From Agaricicola taiwanensis (GTDB taxonomy: Bacteria; Pseudomonadota; Alphaproteobacteria; Rhizobiales; Methylopilaceae): a DNA stretch of 64,000 nt. Every line of letters begins with the position of its first letter. Position 1 is the stretch's first letter. The stretch covers positions 620,001 through 684,000 of the forward strand of contig NZ_BMCP01000001.1 in the NCBI RefSeq assembly GCF_014635245.1, written 5' to 3'. The translations under genes were made by a program, and so were the position numbers. Under the pieces are notes generated by a model, which saw only the letters and a list, made by a program, of their open reading frames with translations, ran no database searches and was not told where the DNA came from. Of the stretch, positions 35,557-44,035 are shown one piece after another.

Positions 35557-36300
35557 TCAGACCTTGGCGGCGAAGCGAGCGAGCGTGGCACGCGCCGTCT
35601 CATGCGCGCAGTTGTCGGCGAAGATCCGCCCTGCCGCGGCGTCCCAGGCCTCGGCCTGCACGGAGATCGCCTGCTGGAAGAATTCCTTGGTGGAGCGCAC
35701 CGCCGGGGCGGGAAGCGCCGCGATCCGCGCGGCAAGCGTCGCGGCATGGGATGCGGCCTCCCCGCTCGGCACACAGTAATCGGCCACGCCCAGCCGGCGC
35801 GCCTCCTCGCCATCAAGCGTTTCGAAGCCCCAGACCAGCCGCCGGGCATTGACAGGGCCGACCCGGGCGACCAGCGCCTGGAGGCCCCAGGGCGGCAGCC
35901 AGCCGTTCGGCACTTCCGGCAGGCTCCAGCGCGCATCGGCGCCGGTCACCACCAGATCGCAGGAGGCGGCGAGGATGAAGCCGCCGCCGAGGGCATAGCC
36001 TTCCACGGCCGCGACCACGGGCACACTGACAAGGCCGATGCGGCGCGCCATGGCGGCGGTGTCGGCCTCGTTGGCGACCATGCCCGGCACGTCCATGGTG
36101 CCGAGCTCCTTCAAATCGCTGCCGGCGCAGAAGCTGGGTGCGGCGCCGGCAAGGACCACGGCACCGACGTTCGGGTCATTGTCGAGATCGGCGAAGGCGC
36201 GGGTCAGCTTCGCCACCAGTTCGGCCGCGAGCGCGTTGCGCCGCTGCGGCCGATTGATCGTGAGGGTGGCCACGCGATTGGCAATTGTGATGTCGAGCAT
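35557..36300 (-). CDS. Enoyl-CoA hydratase/isomerase-family (crotonase) protein lacking one catalytic Glu
   Basis: 247 residues. Crotonase fold with FCAGSDLKELG and EGYALGGGFILAASCDLV. At the place where hydratases have GGGCE the sequence is GGGFI, so the first catalytic Glu is missing; the second is kept in WSLPEVPNGWLPPWGLQAL, where the usual GAGG is also changed. This argues for an isomerase, lyase or hydrolase role rather than classical hydration. Part of cluster B between dctM (45 nt) and the acyl-CoA dehydrogenase gene (24 nt). Confidence 0.85.
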   Translation of the reverse strand: MLDITIANRVATLTINRPQRRNALAAELVAKLTRAFADLDNDPNVGAVVLAGAAPSFCAGSDLKELGTMDVPGMVANEADTAAMARRIGLVSVPVVAAVEGYALGGGFILAASCDLVVTGADARWSLPEVPNGWLPPWGLQALVARVGPVNARRLVWGFETLDGEEARRLGVADYCVPSGEAASHAATLAARIAALPAPAVRSTKEFFQQAISVQAEAWDAAAGRIFADNCAHETARATLARFAAKV

Positions 36301-36345
36301 GTCGATGTCGCCTTACCTTTGGGATTGGGTGATTGACGGCGCGCG

Positions 36346-37659
36346 TTACTTCAGCAACGCCGGCAGCCAGAGTGCGATCTGGGGGAAGGACATCACCAGC
36401 GCGAGCCCGATCAGCTGAAGACCGATGAAGGGCACGACAGCGCGGAAGATATCCGACAGCGTGATTTCCGGCGGGGCGACAGCCTTCAGATAGAAAGCGG
36501 CCGCGCCAAAGGGCGGCGTCAGATAGGACACCTGCATGTTCATGGTGAAGAGGACGCCGAACCAGATCGGATCGAAACCAAGCTGGCGGATGACCGGCAC
36601 GAAGATCGGCATGGTCAGGAGCACGATGCCGATCCAGTCGATGAAGCAACCGAGCACGATCAGGATCAGCATCATGATGCCAACGGTCACGATCGGTGCC
36701 ACCGGCAGACCCGTGATGGCGCCCTGTAGGAAGCTGGTGCCGCCGGCCAGCGTATAGACCGCCACCAGCGCCGAGGCGCCGAAGAAGATCCAGGTCAGCA
36801 TGGCGACCGTGCTGCCGGTGGTCTTGACCGCGGAATAGATCATGTCCCAGGTCAGCTTCCGGTTCACCAGCGCGATGATGATCGCACCGAGCACGCCGAC
36901 GGCGGCGGTCTCGGTGGGGGTGGCGATGCCGAGATAAAGCGAGCCGAGAACGGTCGTGATCAGGGCGAGCGGAAGGAACAGCGCACGGCCGAGCAGCAGC
37001 TTCTCGCCCAGCGGCATGGAAAGCTCCTCATCGGAGGCGAGGGGCCCAAGCGCCGGATTGCGGTAGCAGCGGATCAGCACATAGGTGAGATAGAGGCCGA
37101 CCAGAAGGAAGCCCGGAAGAACCGCGGCCAGGAACAGCTCGCCGATCGATACCTGGGCGACCAGGCCATAGACGATCAGGACGATGCTCGGCGGCAGCAG
37201 GGTTCCGAGCGAGCCGCCGGCGCAGATGACGCCGACTGCAAGCCCTCGATCATACTGCCGCTTCAGCATGGCGGGGAGGCATACGAGGCCGAGCACCACG
37301 ATCTCCGCGCCGATGACGCCAACCATGGCGGCAAGCACGGTGGAGGCGAGCAGCGTTCCGACCGCAAGGCCGCCGCGCAGCCGTCCCGACCAGATGTGGA
37401 GGACGTGAAACAGTCGCTCGACGACGCCGGCTCCTTCCAGGATGCAGCCCATGAGCACGAACAGCGGCACCGAGATCAGCGCATAGTTGTTCATCAGCGT
37501 GAACATGCGGCTCGGGATGAAGTAGAGGCTTTCCGGCCCGAACAGCCAGAGGGTGAGGATCACGGCGGTGGTGCCGGTCGCGAAAGCCAGCGGAATGCCC
37601 GTCGCCAGCAGGAGAAGCAGCAGTCCGATCGTTACGAGGCTGACGATTTCACCGGACAT
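36346..37659 (-). CDS. TRAP transporter large permease (DctM)
   Basis: 437 residues, about 12 membrane helices. DctM family signatures: GIPLAFATGTTAVILTL, FVLMGCILEGAGVVERLF, CAGGSLGTLLPPSIVLIVYG, ATPTETAAVGVLGAIIIAL and GCFIDWIGIVLLTMPIFVP. Sodium-coupled importer subunit that works with DctQ and DctP. Its start overlaps dctQ by 11 nt. Confidence 0.94.
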   Translation of the reverse strand: MSGEIVSLVTIGLLLLLLATGIPLAFATGTTAVILTLWLFGPESLYFIPSRMFTLMNNYALISVPLFVLMGCILEGAGVVERLFHVLHIWSGRLRGGLAVGTLLASTVLAAMVGVIGAEIVVLGLVCLPAMLKRQYDRGLAVGVICAGGSLGTLLPPSIVLIVYGLVAQVSIGELFLAAVLPGFLLVGLYLTYVLIRCYRNPALGPLASDEELSMPLGEKLLLGRALFLPLALITTVLGSLYLGIATPTETAAVGVLGAIIIALVNRKLTWDMIYSAVKTTGSTVAMLTWIFFGASALVAVYTLAGGTSFLQGAITGLPVAPIVTVGIMMLILIVLGCFIDWIGIVLLTMPIFVPVIRQLGFDPIWFGVLFTMNMQVSYLTPPFGAAAFYLKAVAPPEITLSDIFRAVVPFIGLQLIGLALVMSFPQIALWLPALLK

Positions 37660-38146
37660 TGGAGAGCTCCCGACAGGCTTGGACGAAACAGACGATGGTC
37701 TGGAGGACCATCAGGGCGGCACCGACCGGGATCGCGATCTTCAGATACATCGGAGAGTGGGAGTTCCAGCCGGCGCCTGTGGTCTCGCCGCCGAGCACCG
37801 AAGGATAGGCTTGCTGGTAACCGTAGTAGACGACCGCAAGCAGGAAGACCAAGGCCAGCAGATGCGCAATGATCGTCATGATCATCTGCGCCCGCTTGGG
37901 AAGCAGTCGATAGATGAAATCGATTCTGACGTGGCCGTCGTTCTTGATCGCATAGGCCCCGGCGATCATGTAGTGGATGCCCGCCAGCATGATGACCAGC
38001 TCGAGACCCCAGATGGTCGGGCTGTTGAAGAAATACCGGCATGCGACGTCATAGACGGTGACGACGAAGACGACGAGATAGAGGAGACTGGAATAGTCCC
38101 CGATTTTCTGGTTGAGCGCGCTGATGGCATTGCCGATCGCGTTCAT
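37649..38146 (-). CDS. TRAP transporter small permease (DctQ)
   Basis: 165 residues, four predicted membrane helices. DctQ features: VVTVYDVACRYFFNSPTIWG and LAGIHYMIAGAYAIKNDGHVRID (conserved R-x-D at the end), YRLLPKRAQMIM. It is fused neither to DctM nor DctP; overlaps dctM by 11 nt and lies 95 nt after dctP, with a strong hairpin in between (38192-38214). Confidence 0.92.
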   Translation of the reverse strand: MNAIGNAISALNQKIGDYSSLLYLVVFVVTVYDVACRYFFNSPTIWGLELVIMLAGIHYMIAGAYAIKNDGHVRIDFIYRLLPKRAQMIMTIIAHLLALVFLLAVVYYGYQQAYPSVLGGETTGAGWNSHSPMYLKIAIPVGAALMVLQTIVCFVQACRELSNVR

Positions 38147-38191
38147 GGCCGCCTCCGGTCACGGATGTGGTGGGATCGCATGTCTTGCGGT

Positions 38192-38214
38192 GGTCCCGGC
38201 AGGATGCCGGGACC
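38192..38214 (-). other. 10-bp GC hairpin between dctP and dctQ
   Basis: Perfect inverted repeat: GGTCCCGGCA and TGCCGGGACC around a 3-nt loop, 27 nt downstream of the dctP stop on the transcribed strand. No U-tract. In binding-protein operons such hairpins commonly protect the upstream message from 3' exonucleases and give higher binding-protein expression. Confidence 0.7.
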
Positions 38215-38241
38215 ATGCGTCAGGCCGGACGAAGTCCAGCG

Positions 38242-39276
38242 TCAGTCGATCAGGCCGATCTTGCGGAGGTAGGAGACCTGTGTTTCCACGGCCCGTTTGG
38301 TCAGCTCATTCTTGCCCGCATAGGCGTTCCAGGTATCGACGGCGGCCTTGCGGAACTCACGCCGGTCCTCTTCGCTCCAGTCGACCAGTTCGACGCCCTC
38401 GGCCTTGAGCTCTTCGGCGACCTCCAGGTTCTGCTTCTCCAGGGTCTGGATCATGTCGAGGCTGAAGTCGCGGACGGCGATCTCGAGCGTCTTCTGCAGA
38501 CGCGGGCTGAGCTTTTCCCAGACCTTCAGCGGAATGGAGACATCACCGACGGGCATGGAATGCACGCCGGGATAGATCGCGAACTTAGCCTTGTCGTGGA
38601 AGCCGAGCTCCGCGTTCATGGCAAGCGTGCCCCAGTCGGTCGCCTCGATGGTGCCGTTGTCCATGGCGCTGAAGGTTTCGGAGCCCGGAAGATTGACCGG
38701 AACGGCGCCGAATTTCTCGAACAGCTCCGAGGCCATGCCCTGCGGCAGACGGATCTTCAGGCCTTTAAGATCCGCGACGCCGCCGACCCGCCGGGTGGTG
38801 GGGATGGACTCAACGCCCCACCAGGCAACGCCAATCGGATAGAGACCGAGGGGCTTGTAGGCCTCCTTGAGGATCTCCATCCCTTCGTACTTATAGAAGT
38901 ATTCCATGGCCTGGTACGGATTGTCGTAGGCCGCGTTGAGATCGCCTATCGCGGCGAAGACCGGGTTGCGGCCGGTCCAGTAGACGGTGGCGGGATGCTG
39001 TCCGTCGAGAATGCCGCGGCTGACCGCATCCAGCGTCTCGTTGACGCCGACGATCGCGCCCACGGGCAGCGGGGTGATCTTGATCTGGCCGTCGGTCATG
39101 GTGGCGACGTTCTCGGCGAAGCGCTCGAAGGCCTCCTGGTTGGCGGTCCCGGGCTGCCAGAGCGTCTGGATGCGCCAGTTGTAGGTTTCCTGCGCCAGGG
39201 CCGGCGCGGAGAAGAAGCCCACGGCCATGGCGGCGGCGGCGAGCTTCAGCGAAGTCCTGCGTGATGTGCCTTGCAT
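38242..39276 (-). CDS. TRAP transporter substrate-binding protein (DctP)
   Basis: 344 residues. Twin-arginine-like or Sec signal (MQGTSRRTSLKLAAAAMAVG, cleavage near ALAQ), then DctP family features: YNWRIQTLWQPGTANQEAFE, ITPLPVGAIVGVNETLDAVS, LKGLKIRLPQGMASELFEKF with the substrate carboxylate-binding Arg, and SGTMDNGTIEATDWG-like AMDNGTIEATDWG. The Trp-containing patterns resemble the lactate/keto-acid or mannonate-type group, but the ligand is unknown. It is bracketed by hairpins at 39362-39380 and 38192-38214. Confidence 0.93.
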   Translation of the reverse strand: MQGTSRRTSLKLAAAAMAVGFFSAPALAQETYNWRIQTLWQPGTANQEAFERFAENVATMTDGQIKITPLPVGAIVGVNETLDAVSRGILDGQHPATVYWTGRNPVFAAIGDLNAAYDNPYQAMEYFYKYEGMEILKEAYKPLGLYPIGVAWWGVESIPTTRRVGGVADLKGLKIRLPQGMASELFEKFGAVPVNLPGSETFSAMDNGTIEATDWGTLAMNAELGFHDKAKFAIYPGVHSMPVGDVSIPLKVWEKLSPRLQKTLEIAVRDFSLDMIQTLEKQNLEVAEELKAEGVELVDWSEEDRREFRKAAVDTWNAYAGKNELTKRAVETQVSYLRKIGLID

Positions 39277-39361
39277 TGAACGTTCCTCATCCTGGGGATC
39301 GCGCTTGGCCGATCCTGGTTCATTGTTGCCGGCGCTTGCCGCGCCGTTTGCTTCTTCTTAT

Positions 39362-39380
39362 CCGGCGCCGAGGGCGCCGG
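39362..39380 (-). other. 8-bp GC hairpin between the CoA-transferase gene and dctP
   Basis: CCGGCGCC and GGCGCCGG around a 3-nt loop, 16 nt after the CoA-transferase stop on the minus strand and before the dctP start. Followed by ATAAGAAGAAG rather than a U-tract, so partial termination or a processing/stability element fits better than a simple terminator. Confidence 0.6.
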
Positions 39381-39396
39381 CATTCTTCGGTGGCGG

Positions 39397-40995
39397 CTAG
39401 GCGTTTACGGTAACGGCGGCCGCGGGGGCTTCCCGGAAAAGGTCGGCATCCATCAGCGGCAAGGGGTCAAGGATGGCAGCCGGGGCATAGTCCATGCGGT
39501 CGAGCACGTCGCGCCGAACGTCGACGCCAGGCGCGATCTCCGTCAGCACGAGGCCTTCGGGGCGCACGTCGAAGACCGCGCGTTCGGTCACCACCACCGC
39601 CGTCTGGCCGCGGCCGCGAACCCCATCGGCGACGCGGTAGGTCACGCTTTCCGCCTGTGTCGCGAACTTGGAGATCTTGCCGTCACGGACGATGTCCAGC
39701 CGCCCATCCTGGCAGCGGGCATCGAGGCCGCCGGTGGTGAAGGTGCCGGTGAAGACCAGCCGCCGCGCGTTCTCCGCGATGTCGATGAAGCCGCCGGCGC
39801 CGGGATTGGCCGTGCCGAACTTGGAGACATTGACCACGCCCGCCGCGTCATATTGCGCGAAGGCGAGAGCCGCGAAGCGGCAGAGGCCGCCATCGATGGC
39901 GTCGAACTGATAGAGCCCGTCGATGATCGCTTCCGGGTTGATGTTGGCGGAGAACTGCCAGCCGGACATGACGACGCCGCCATAGGAGCCGTGCTCGGTG
40001 GTGAACCAGTAGTCGTTCAGGCCGCCGTCGTCGAACAGCCCGTCCTCGGCCATGACGAGCGGAATGTCGGCGGCCGCGCCGAAGCCGAAGATCGACAGTT
40101 CGCGCTTGCGCACCTCGCGCGCCGCGCGGCGGGCGATGACCTTGTCCGGCGACATTTCCGGCCGCGGCAGCGCCGAGAGCGGCCGGCGCGTGCCGGAGAA
40201 ATAGGCCGGGTCAAAGGCGACGTCCGTCGCCATCATCATCTCCGGGTCGATCACCACCTCGTCGACGAAATAGCCGGGAAGCCCGACCCTGGAAGCCGGC
40301 CGCTCCCCCGCCGGCACCACCCGCCGGACCTGGGCGATCACCCGGCCGCCGGATGCCTTGGCCGCCAGGATGAGCCCCATGTTGGAGGAGACCAGGGCCT
40401 CGTCCTCCCAAGAGAGGTTACCGTGTTCGTCGGCGGTGGAGGCGCGCACGATGGCGACATCGATCGGCCAGGTGGGATAGAACAGCAGGGTCTCGCCATT
40501 GACCTCGATCTTCTGCACGAGATCGTCCTTGGCGCGGGAGGTGAACCTGCCTCCCCCGAGATCGGGGTCGATGTAGGTGCCGAGGCCGACACGGGTGAAA
40601 TAGCCGGGGCTGCGGCGCGCCACCTCCCGCAGCCAATGCATGGAGGCGCCGATCGGCCAGGAGTAGGCCTCGACAAGATTCTCCCGGATCAGGCGCATCA
40701 GCTCCGGCCGTTTGCCGGTGACGGGGTCCACGGGGTTGATATAGGAGCCGGAGACGATCCGCTTCATGAGGCCTTCCTGGGCCACATGGTCCATGCCCCT
40801 GATGCCCTGGGCATCGCCGGTCCCGCAGGGAAAATAGAAGTTGAGATTGCGCGGCGCGCCGGTCTGGCGAAAGCGCTCGCCGAGGGCTTTTAGGACCGCA
40901 TCGGGGGTGATCCAGCCGATTACACCGACCGAGGCGACTGTGGCGCCGTCGGAGATGGAAGCGACCGCAGCCGCGGCAGTGGAGATCTTGGTCAT
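39397..40995 (-). CDS. Acyl-CoA:acetate/3-ketoacid CoA-transferase (fused alpha-beta, YdiF type)
   Basis: 532 residues, both halves of a family I CoA-transferase in one chain. First half: ISDGATVASVGVIGWITPDAV and NLNFYFPCGTGDAQGIRGMD; second half: catalytic Glu in YWFTTEHGSYGGVV, DAAGVVNVSKFG, NPGAGGFIDIAENARRLVFT. It transfers CoA to a carboxylic acid, presumably the one carried in by the neighbouring TRAP system. 63 nt separate it from the FAD oxidoreductase gene upstream, 120 nt with a hairpin from dctP downstream. Confidence 0.92.
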   Translation of the reverse strand: MTKISTAAAAVASISDGATVASVGVIGWITPDAVLKALGERFRQTGAPRNLNFYFPCGTGDAQGIRGMDHVAQEGLMKRIVSGSYINPVDPVTGKRPELMRLIRENLVEAYSWPIGASMHWLREVARRSPGYFTRVGLGTYIDPDLGGGRFTSRAKDDLVQKIEVNGETLLFYPTWPIDVAIVRASTADEHGNLSWEDEALVSSNMGLILAAKASGGRVIAQVRRVVPAGERPASRVGLPGYFVDEVVIDPEMMMATDVAFDPAYFSGTRRPLSALPRPEMSPDKVIARRAAREVRKRELSIFGFGAAADIPLVMAEDGLFDDGGLNDYWFTTEHGSYGGVVMSGWQFSANINPEAIIDGLYQFDAIDGGLCRFAALAFAQYDAAGVVNVSKFGTANPGAGGFIDIAENARRLVFTGTFTTGGLDARCQDGRLDIVRDGKISKFATQAESVTYRVADGVRGRGQTAVVVTERAVFDVRPEGLVLTEIAPGVDVRRDVLDRMDYAPAAILDPLPLMDADLFREAPAAAVTVNA

Positions 40996-41058
40996 GTCGG
41001 CCCTTCGTGTCGTGTAAGGCGCGGCCTCGGCCCCGCTTCTTCGAAATCTCTGGTCGGC

Positions 41059-42387
41059 TCAGTCCAGCCGTGCGCCGTCCCGGTTGAGGACGTGGCGGAG
41101 GTCGCGGCCATCGATGCTGCGCGGTGCCACCCGCTCCTTCACGGCGATGGCAGCGGCATGGCCGATGGCGTGGCCATAACCGAAGCACTGCGCGGTGACC
41201 CGGGCCGAGGCGACGGCCTCGTGCTCGGCGGAGAGGCAGCGGCCGGCAACGAGGAGGTTTTCCCCCCGGCTCGGCACAAAGCAGCCATAGGGCACCTCGT
41301 AGACGTCGTTGAGCAGCCACTCGACGCGGGGCTTGGCTCCGGAGTGCAGCTCGATCGGCCAGGGCGAGGCGGTGATGCCGTCGGCGAACTTGGTGCCGGC
41401 GACGACATCGCTGTTGGCGAGCTTGGCAACGCCCTCCACCTGCCGGGTCTGCCGCACGCCGACCTGGACCCCCGTGTCGTTCACGAAGGAGGCCTCGCAG
41501 CCCACAAGATTGTCGCGGAAGAAGCGCGCATATTCGCGCATCTGACGGCGGCCTTCGATCTCCGCGTCGGTGAAGTCGCGCCAGAACAGCGGATTGAGCT
41601 CACGGCCATCGGGGCCGACGATGCGGGTGCAGTTGCAGAGGAGTTCGCCGGGGCGGGTGGTTGCGAACAGCCAGATCTTGGCGCGCGGCAGCGCGTAGTC
41701 GCCGGCATTATGCTTGGCCAGGATCATCTCCGTGACCGAGGGCGGCATGATGGTGTCCATGCCGTAGGCTTTCTGGAAACGGTCGATGTCGACGCCGAGA
41801 AGGCGGAAGATCATGGTCGGGTTCTGGACCCGGCCGTTGTCGCCGATGAAGTTGGGAAGATCGCCCATGGCGACGAGATCGGCATCACCCGATGCATCGA
41901 TCGTGACCTTGCCCCTGATGTCGAGCGGGCCCTGCTTGGTAAAGACTGAAACCCCTTCGACCGCCTCTGCCCCATCCATATGAAGGTCGGTAGCGACAGC
42001 GTGGTAGACCACGCGCACGCCCGCTTCACGCAGGAAGCTGTCGGCGGTCTCGCGCCAGACCAGCGGATCATGGACGCGGGTGTAGGTCTTGCCGTAGGGA
42101 ACCGGGCCGGTCAGGCCGCCGAGCGAGGAGATCCGCTGAACGAACTCCTCGGCGAAGCCGAAGACCACCTGACGCGGGGGTGCGGATCGGTCATCGGTCG
42201 CTTCGTAGAGACCGCAGACCGTGCCGGAATGTCCCGCCACCGCTCCACCGCCGCAAAAGCCGTAGCGCTCCACCAGCGTTACATCGAGGCCCTGGCGCGC
42301 GGCCGTGACCGCTGCCGCCACACCGGCCGCACCGCCCCCGACAACCAGGACGTCCGTCTCCAGGCGCTCGTGAGCTCTCCGGTCCAT
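41059..42387 (-). CDS. FAD-dependent oxidoreductase (FAD_oxidored family)
   Basis: 442 residues. Starts with an FAD dinucleotide-binding fold (VLVVGGGAAGVAAAVTAARQ, Glu at the end of beta-2 in VTLVERYGFCGGGAV), contains DIRGKVTIDASGDADLVAM and ends with a second FAD contact LLVAGRCLSAEHEAVAS. Members of PF12831 oxidise or reduce unknown organic acids and sometimes act with CoA or dehalogenation pathways. No signal peptide. First gene of cluster B, reading away from the GntR-family gene; an operator-like palindrome lies just upstream at 42419-42448. Confidence 0.88.
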   Translation of the reverse strand: MDRRAHERLETDVLVVGGGAAGVAAAVTAARQGLDVTLVERYGFCGGGAVAGHSGTVCGLYEATDDRSAPPRQVVFGFAEEFVQRISSLGGLTGPVPYGKTYTRVHDPLVWRETADSFLREAGVRVVYHAVATDLHMDGAEAVEGVSVFTKQGPLDIRGKVTIDASGDADLVAMGDLPNFIGDNGRVQNPTMIFRLLGVDIDRFQKAYGMDTIMPPSVTEMILAKHNAGDYALPRAKIWLFATTRPGELLCNCTRIVGPDGRELNPLFWRDFTDAEIEGRRQMREYARFFRDNLVGCEASFVNDTGVQVGVRQTRQVEGVAKLANSDVVAGTKFADGITASPWPIELHSGAKPRVEWLLNDVYEVPYGCFVPSRGENLLVAGRCLSAEHEAVASARVTAQCFGYGHAIGHAAAIAVKERVAPRSIDGRDLRHVLNRDGARLD

Positions 42388-42418
42388 GCCCGCTTCTCCC
42401 TGTCCGATTGGTCTTTGC

Positions 42419-42448
42419 CAATCTGATAGACAACTGACATATCAATTG
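42419..42448. promoter_or_regulatory. Imperfect palindrome, candidate GntR/FCD operator
   Basis: Inverted TGATA (42424-42428) and TATCA (42440-42444), extended by CAAT and ATTG on the outside with one extra base in the left arm. It sits in the divergent region between cluster B and its GntR-type regulator, where an FCD-family repressor would be expected to bind. Site choice by eye. Confidence 0.5.
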
Positions 42449-42487
42449 CTGATGACGGGGTCAACCGGTAGGCTCGGGACGAATCTT

Positions 42488-43174
42488 ATGGAGATCGCTC
42501 AGCTCATGATTGGTAATCCCCTGCAGCCGGCTGTCCCGGAATCGCTGGCCGACGAAGCCTATCGGCGGATCGAAGACATGATCGTCATGCGAACGCTTCC
42601 ACCAGGCTCCATGATCTCCGAAAGTCAGATGAGCGAGGTCCTGCAGTGCGGCCGCACGCCGATCCGGGAGGCGCTGCTGCGGTTGAAGCTCGAGGGCTAT
42701 ATCGAGGTCCACCCCCGCCGGGGGGCGTTGGTGACGCCGGTCGACGTTCGCAAGCAGCTGGAGCTTCTGGAGGTCCGGCGGTCACTGGAGGAGCTGATGG
42801 TGCGCCTCGCGGCCCAACGGGCGAGCAAAGCGGACCGCGAGCGGTTGCTGCAGCTTTCCGACGAAATCCTCGAAGCCTCAAGGACCTTGGTAATCGCCCG
42901 GTACTTCGTCGCCAACAAGGAAATCCATCGGCTCAGCGCGGCGGCCACGCGCAATGCTACTCTGATCAAGACCATGGGCGTCATCCATGGGCTCTCCCGT
43001 CGCTTCTGGTATGCCTATATCGACGACACCCGGCTGGTGGATGCGGCGAACCTCCACAGCGAGGTGGTCAAAGCAATCGCGGCAGGGGACGCCGATGCCG
43101 CCGCGGTGCGCGCTGAAGCGCTAATGGACTTCCTGGAGGGGCTCACACGCCTTGCGGTCGAGCAGCGACTGTGA
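42488..43174 (+). CDS. GntR family transcriptional regulator (FCD domain)
   Basis: 228 residues from ATG 42488. N-terminal winged helix (SLADEAYRRIEDMIVMRTLP, ISESQMSEVLQCGRTPIREA, LRLKLEGYIEVHPRRGALV), then an all-helical FCD ligand-binding domain with the conserved metal/ligand histidine pattern (FVANKEIHRLSAAATRN; NLHSEVVKAI). Such regulators usually repress the neighbouring catabolic genes until a pathway acid binds. Starts at 42452 and 42386 are also in frame; GGGA before 42488 favours the shorter one and leaves the palindrome 42419-42448 outside the gene. Confidence 0.88.
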   Translation: MEIAQLMIGNPLQPAVPESLADEAYRRIEDMIVMRTLPPGSMISESQMSEVLQCGRTPIREALLRLKLEGYIEVHPRRGALVTPVDVRKQLELLEVRRSLEELMVRLAAQRASKADRERLLQLSDEILEASRTLVIARYFVANKEIHRLSAAATRNATLIKTMGVIHGLSRRFWYAYIDDTRLVDAANLHSEVVKAIAAGDADAAAVRAEALMDFLEGLTRLAVEQRL

Positions 43175-43190
43175 CGGCACGGTTGCGCCG

Positions 43191-43937
43191 TCAGAAGAAC
43201 AGCCTCGACATCATCTCAACCCCGAGAACAAGCAGGCAGATGAGAAACCAGCGCCGGAAGACCGCTGGGCTTACTTTATCGCGGATGATCTGTCCGGCCC
43301 ACATGCCAAGGAGGGCTGGGACGATTGCCAGAGCGGAGAGGGCGAGATTGTCGATCTCAAATGCGCCACGCCACAGGAGGCCGGCTGCCAGCGCAACGGT
43401 TGAGATGGTGAAGGAGAGGCCGAGCGCCTGCACCAGGCTGTCCTTGTCCAGCCCAAGCGCCTGAAGGTAGGGCACGGCCGGGACGACGAACACGCCGGTG
43501 CCCCCGGTGACGGCGCCGGTGATCCCCCCGATGAGGGGCGACAGCCACGGCTCCAGCCGCGCCGGCACATGGAGCTGACGCGCAAAGAGCGTGTATGTGG
43601 AATAAGCCACCAGGACAGCACCCAGCGCGCTGGTGGTAAGGCGCGTCTCACCGCTCGCCAGCAGCGATGAGCCCGTGACGGTCCCGATAAGGATTGCCAG
43701 CATCATCAGCCAGAGCCTGCGAGCGAGCGCGCCGAAGGCTGGCCCCGACAGAAGCTGCCAGACATTGGTCACGAAGGAGGGGATGAGCAGCAGGCTTGCG
43801 GCGGCAAGAGGGGAGATCAGCGCGCCCAGAACACCCATGGCGACGGTGGGCAGCCCCATGCCGGTGACGCCCTTGACCATGCCCGCGGCGAAGAAGGTCA
43901 CGCCGACAGCGGTGACAAGCCAGATCGATGCTTCCAT
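43191..43937 (-). CDS. Sulfite exporter TauE/SafE family protein
   Basis: 248 residues, about eight membrane helices with the family repeat: GMVKGVTGMGLPTVAMGVL in the first half and GGITGAVTGGTGVFVVPAVP in the second. Exporter of small anions; unrelated in detail to the TauE protein at 3.3-4.2 kb (shorter, other subfamily). It diverges from the LysR gene, with only about 100 nt between start codons, so LysR probably controls it. Converges with the GntR gene (16-nt gap). Confidence 0.88.
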   Translation of the reverse strand: MEASIWLVTAVGVTFFAAGMVKGVTGMGLPTVAMGVLGALISPLAAASLLLIPSFVTNVWQLLSGPAFGALARRLWLMMLAILIGTVTGSSLLASGETRLTTSALGAVLVAYSTYTLFARQLHVPARLEPWLSPLIGGITGAVTGGTGVFVVPAVPYLQALGLDKDSLVQALGLSFTISTVALAAGLLWRGAFEIDNLALSALAIVPALLGMWAGQIIRDKVSPAVFRRWFLICLLVLGVEMMSRLFF

Positions 43938-44035
43938 GACCTTTTGGATAGAGAGTTCGACGGCGCGGACAATGCGGATGATCCGCAGCCAGCCTTCGGC
44001 TGGCCCGAATGCTGAATATCGTGCATCTTGACCCG

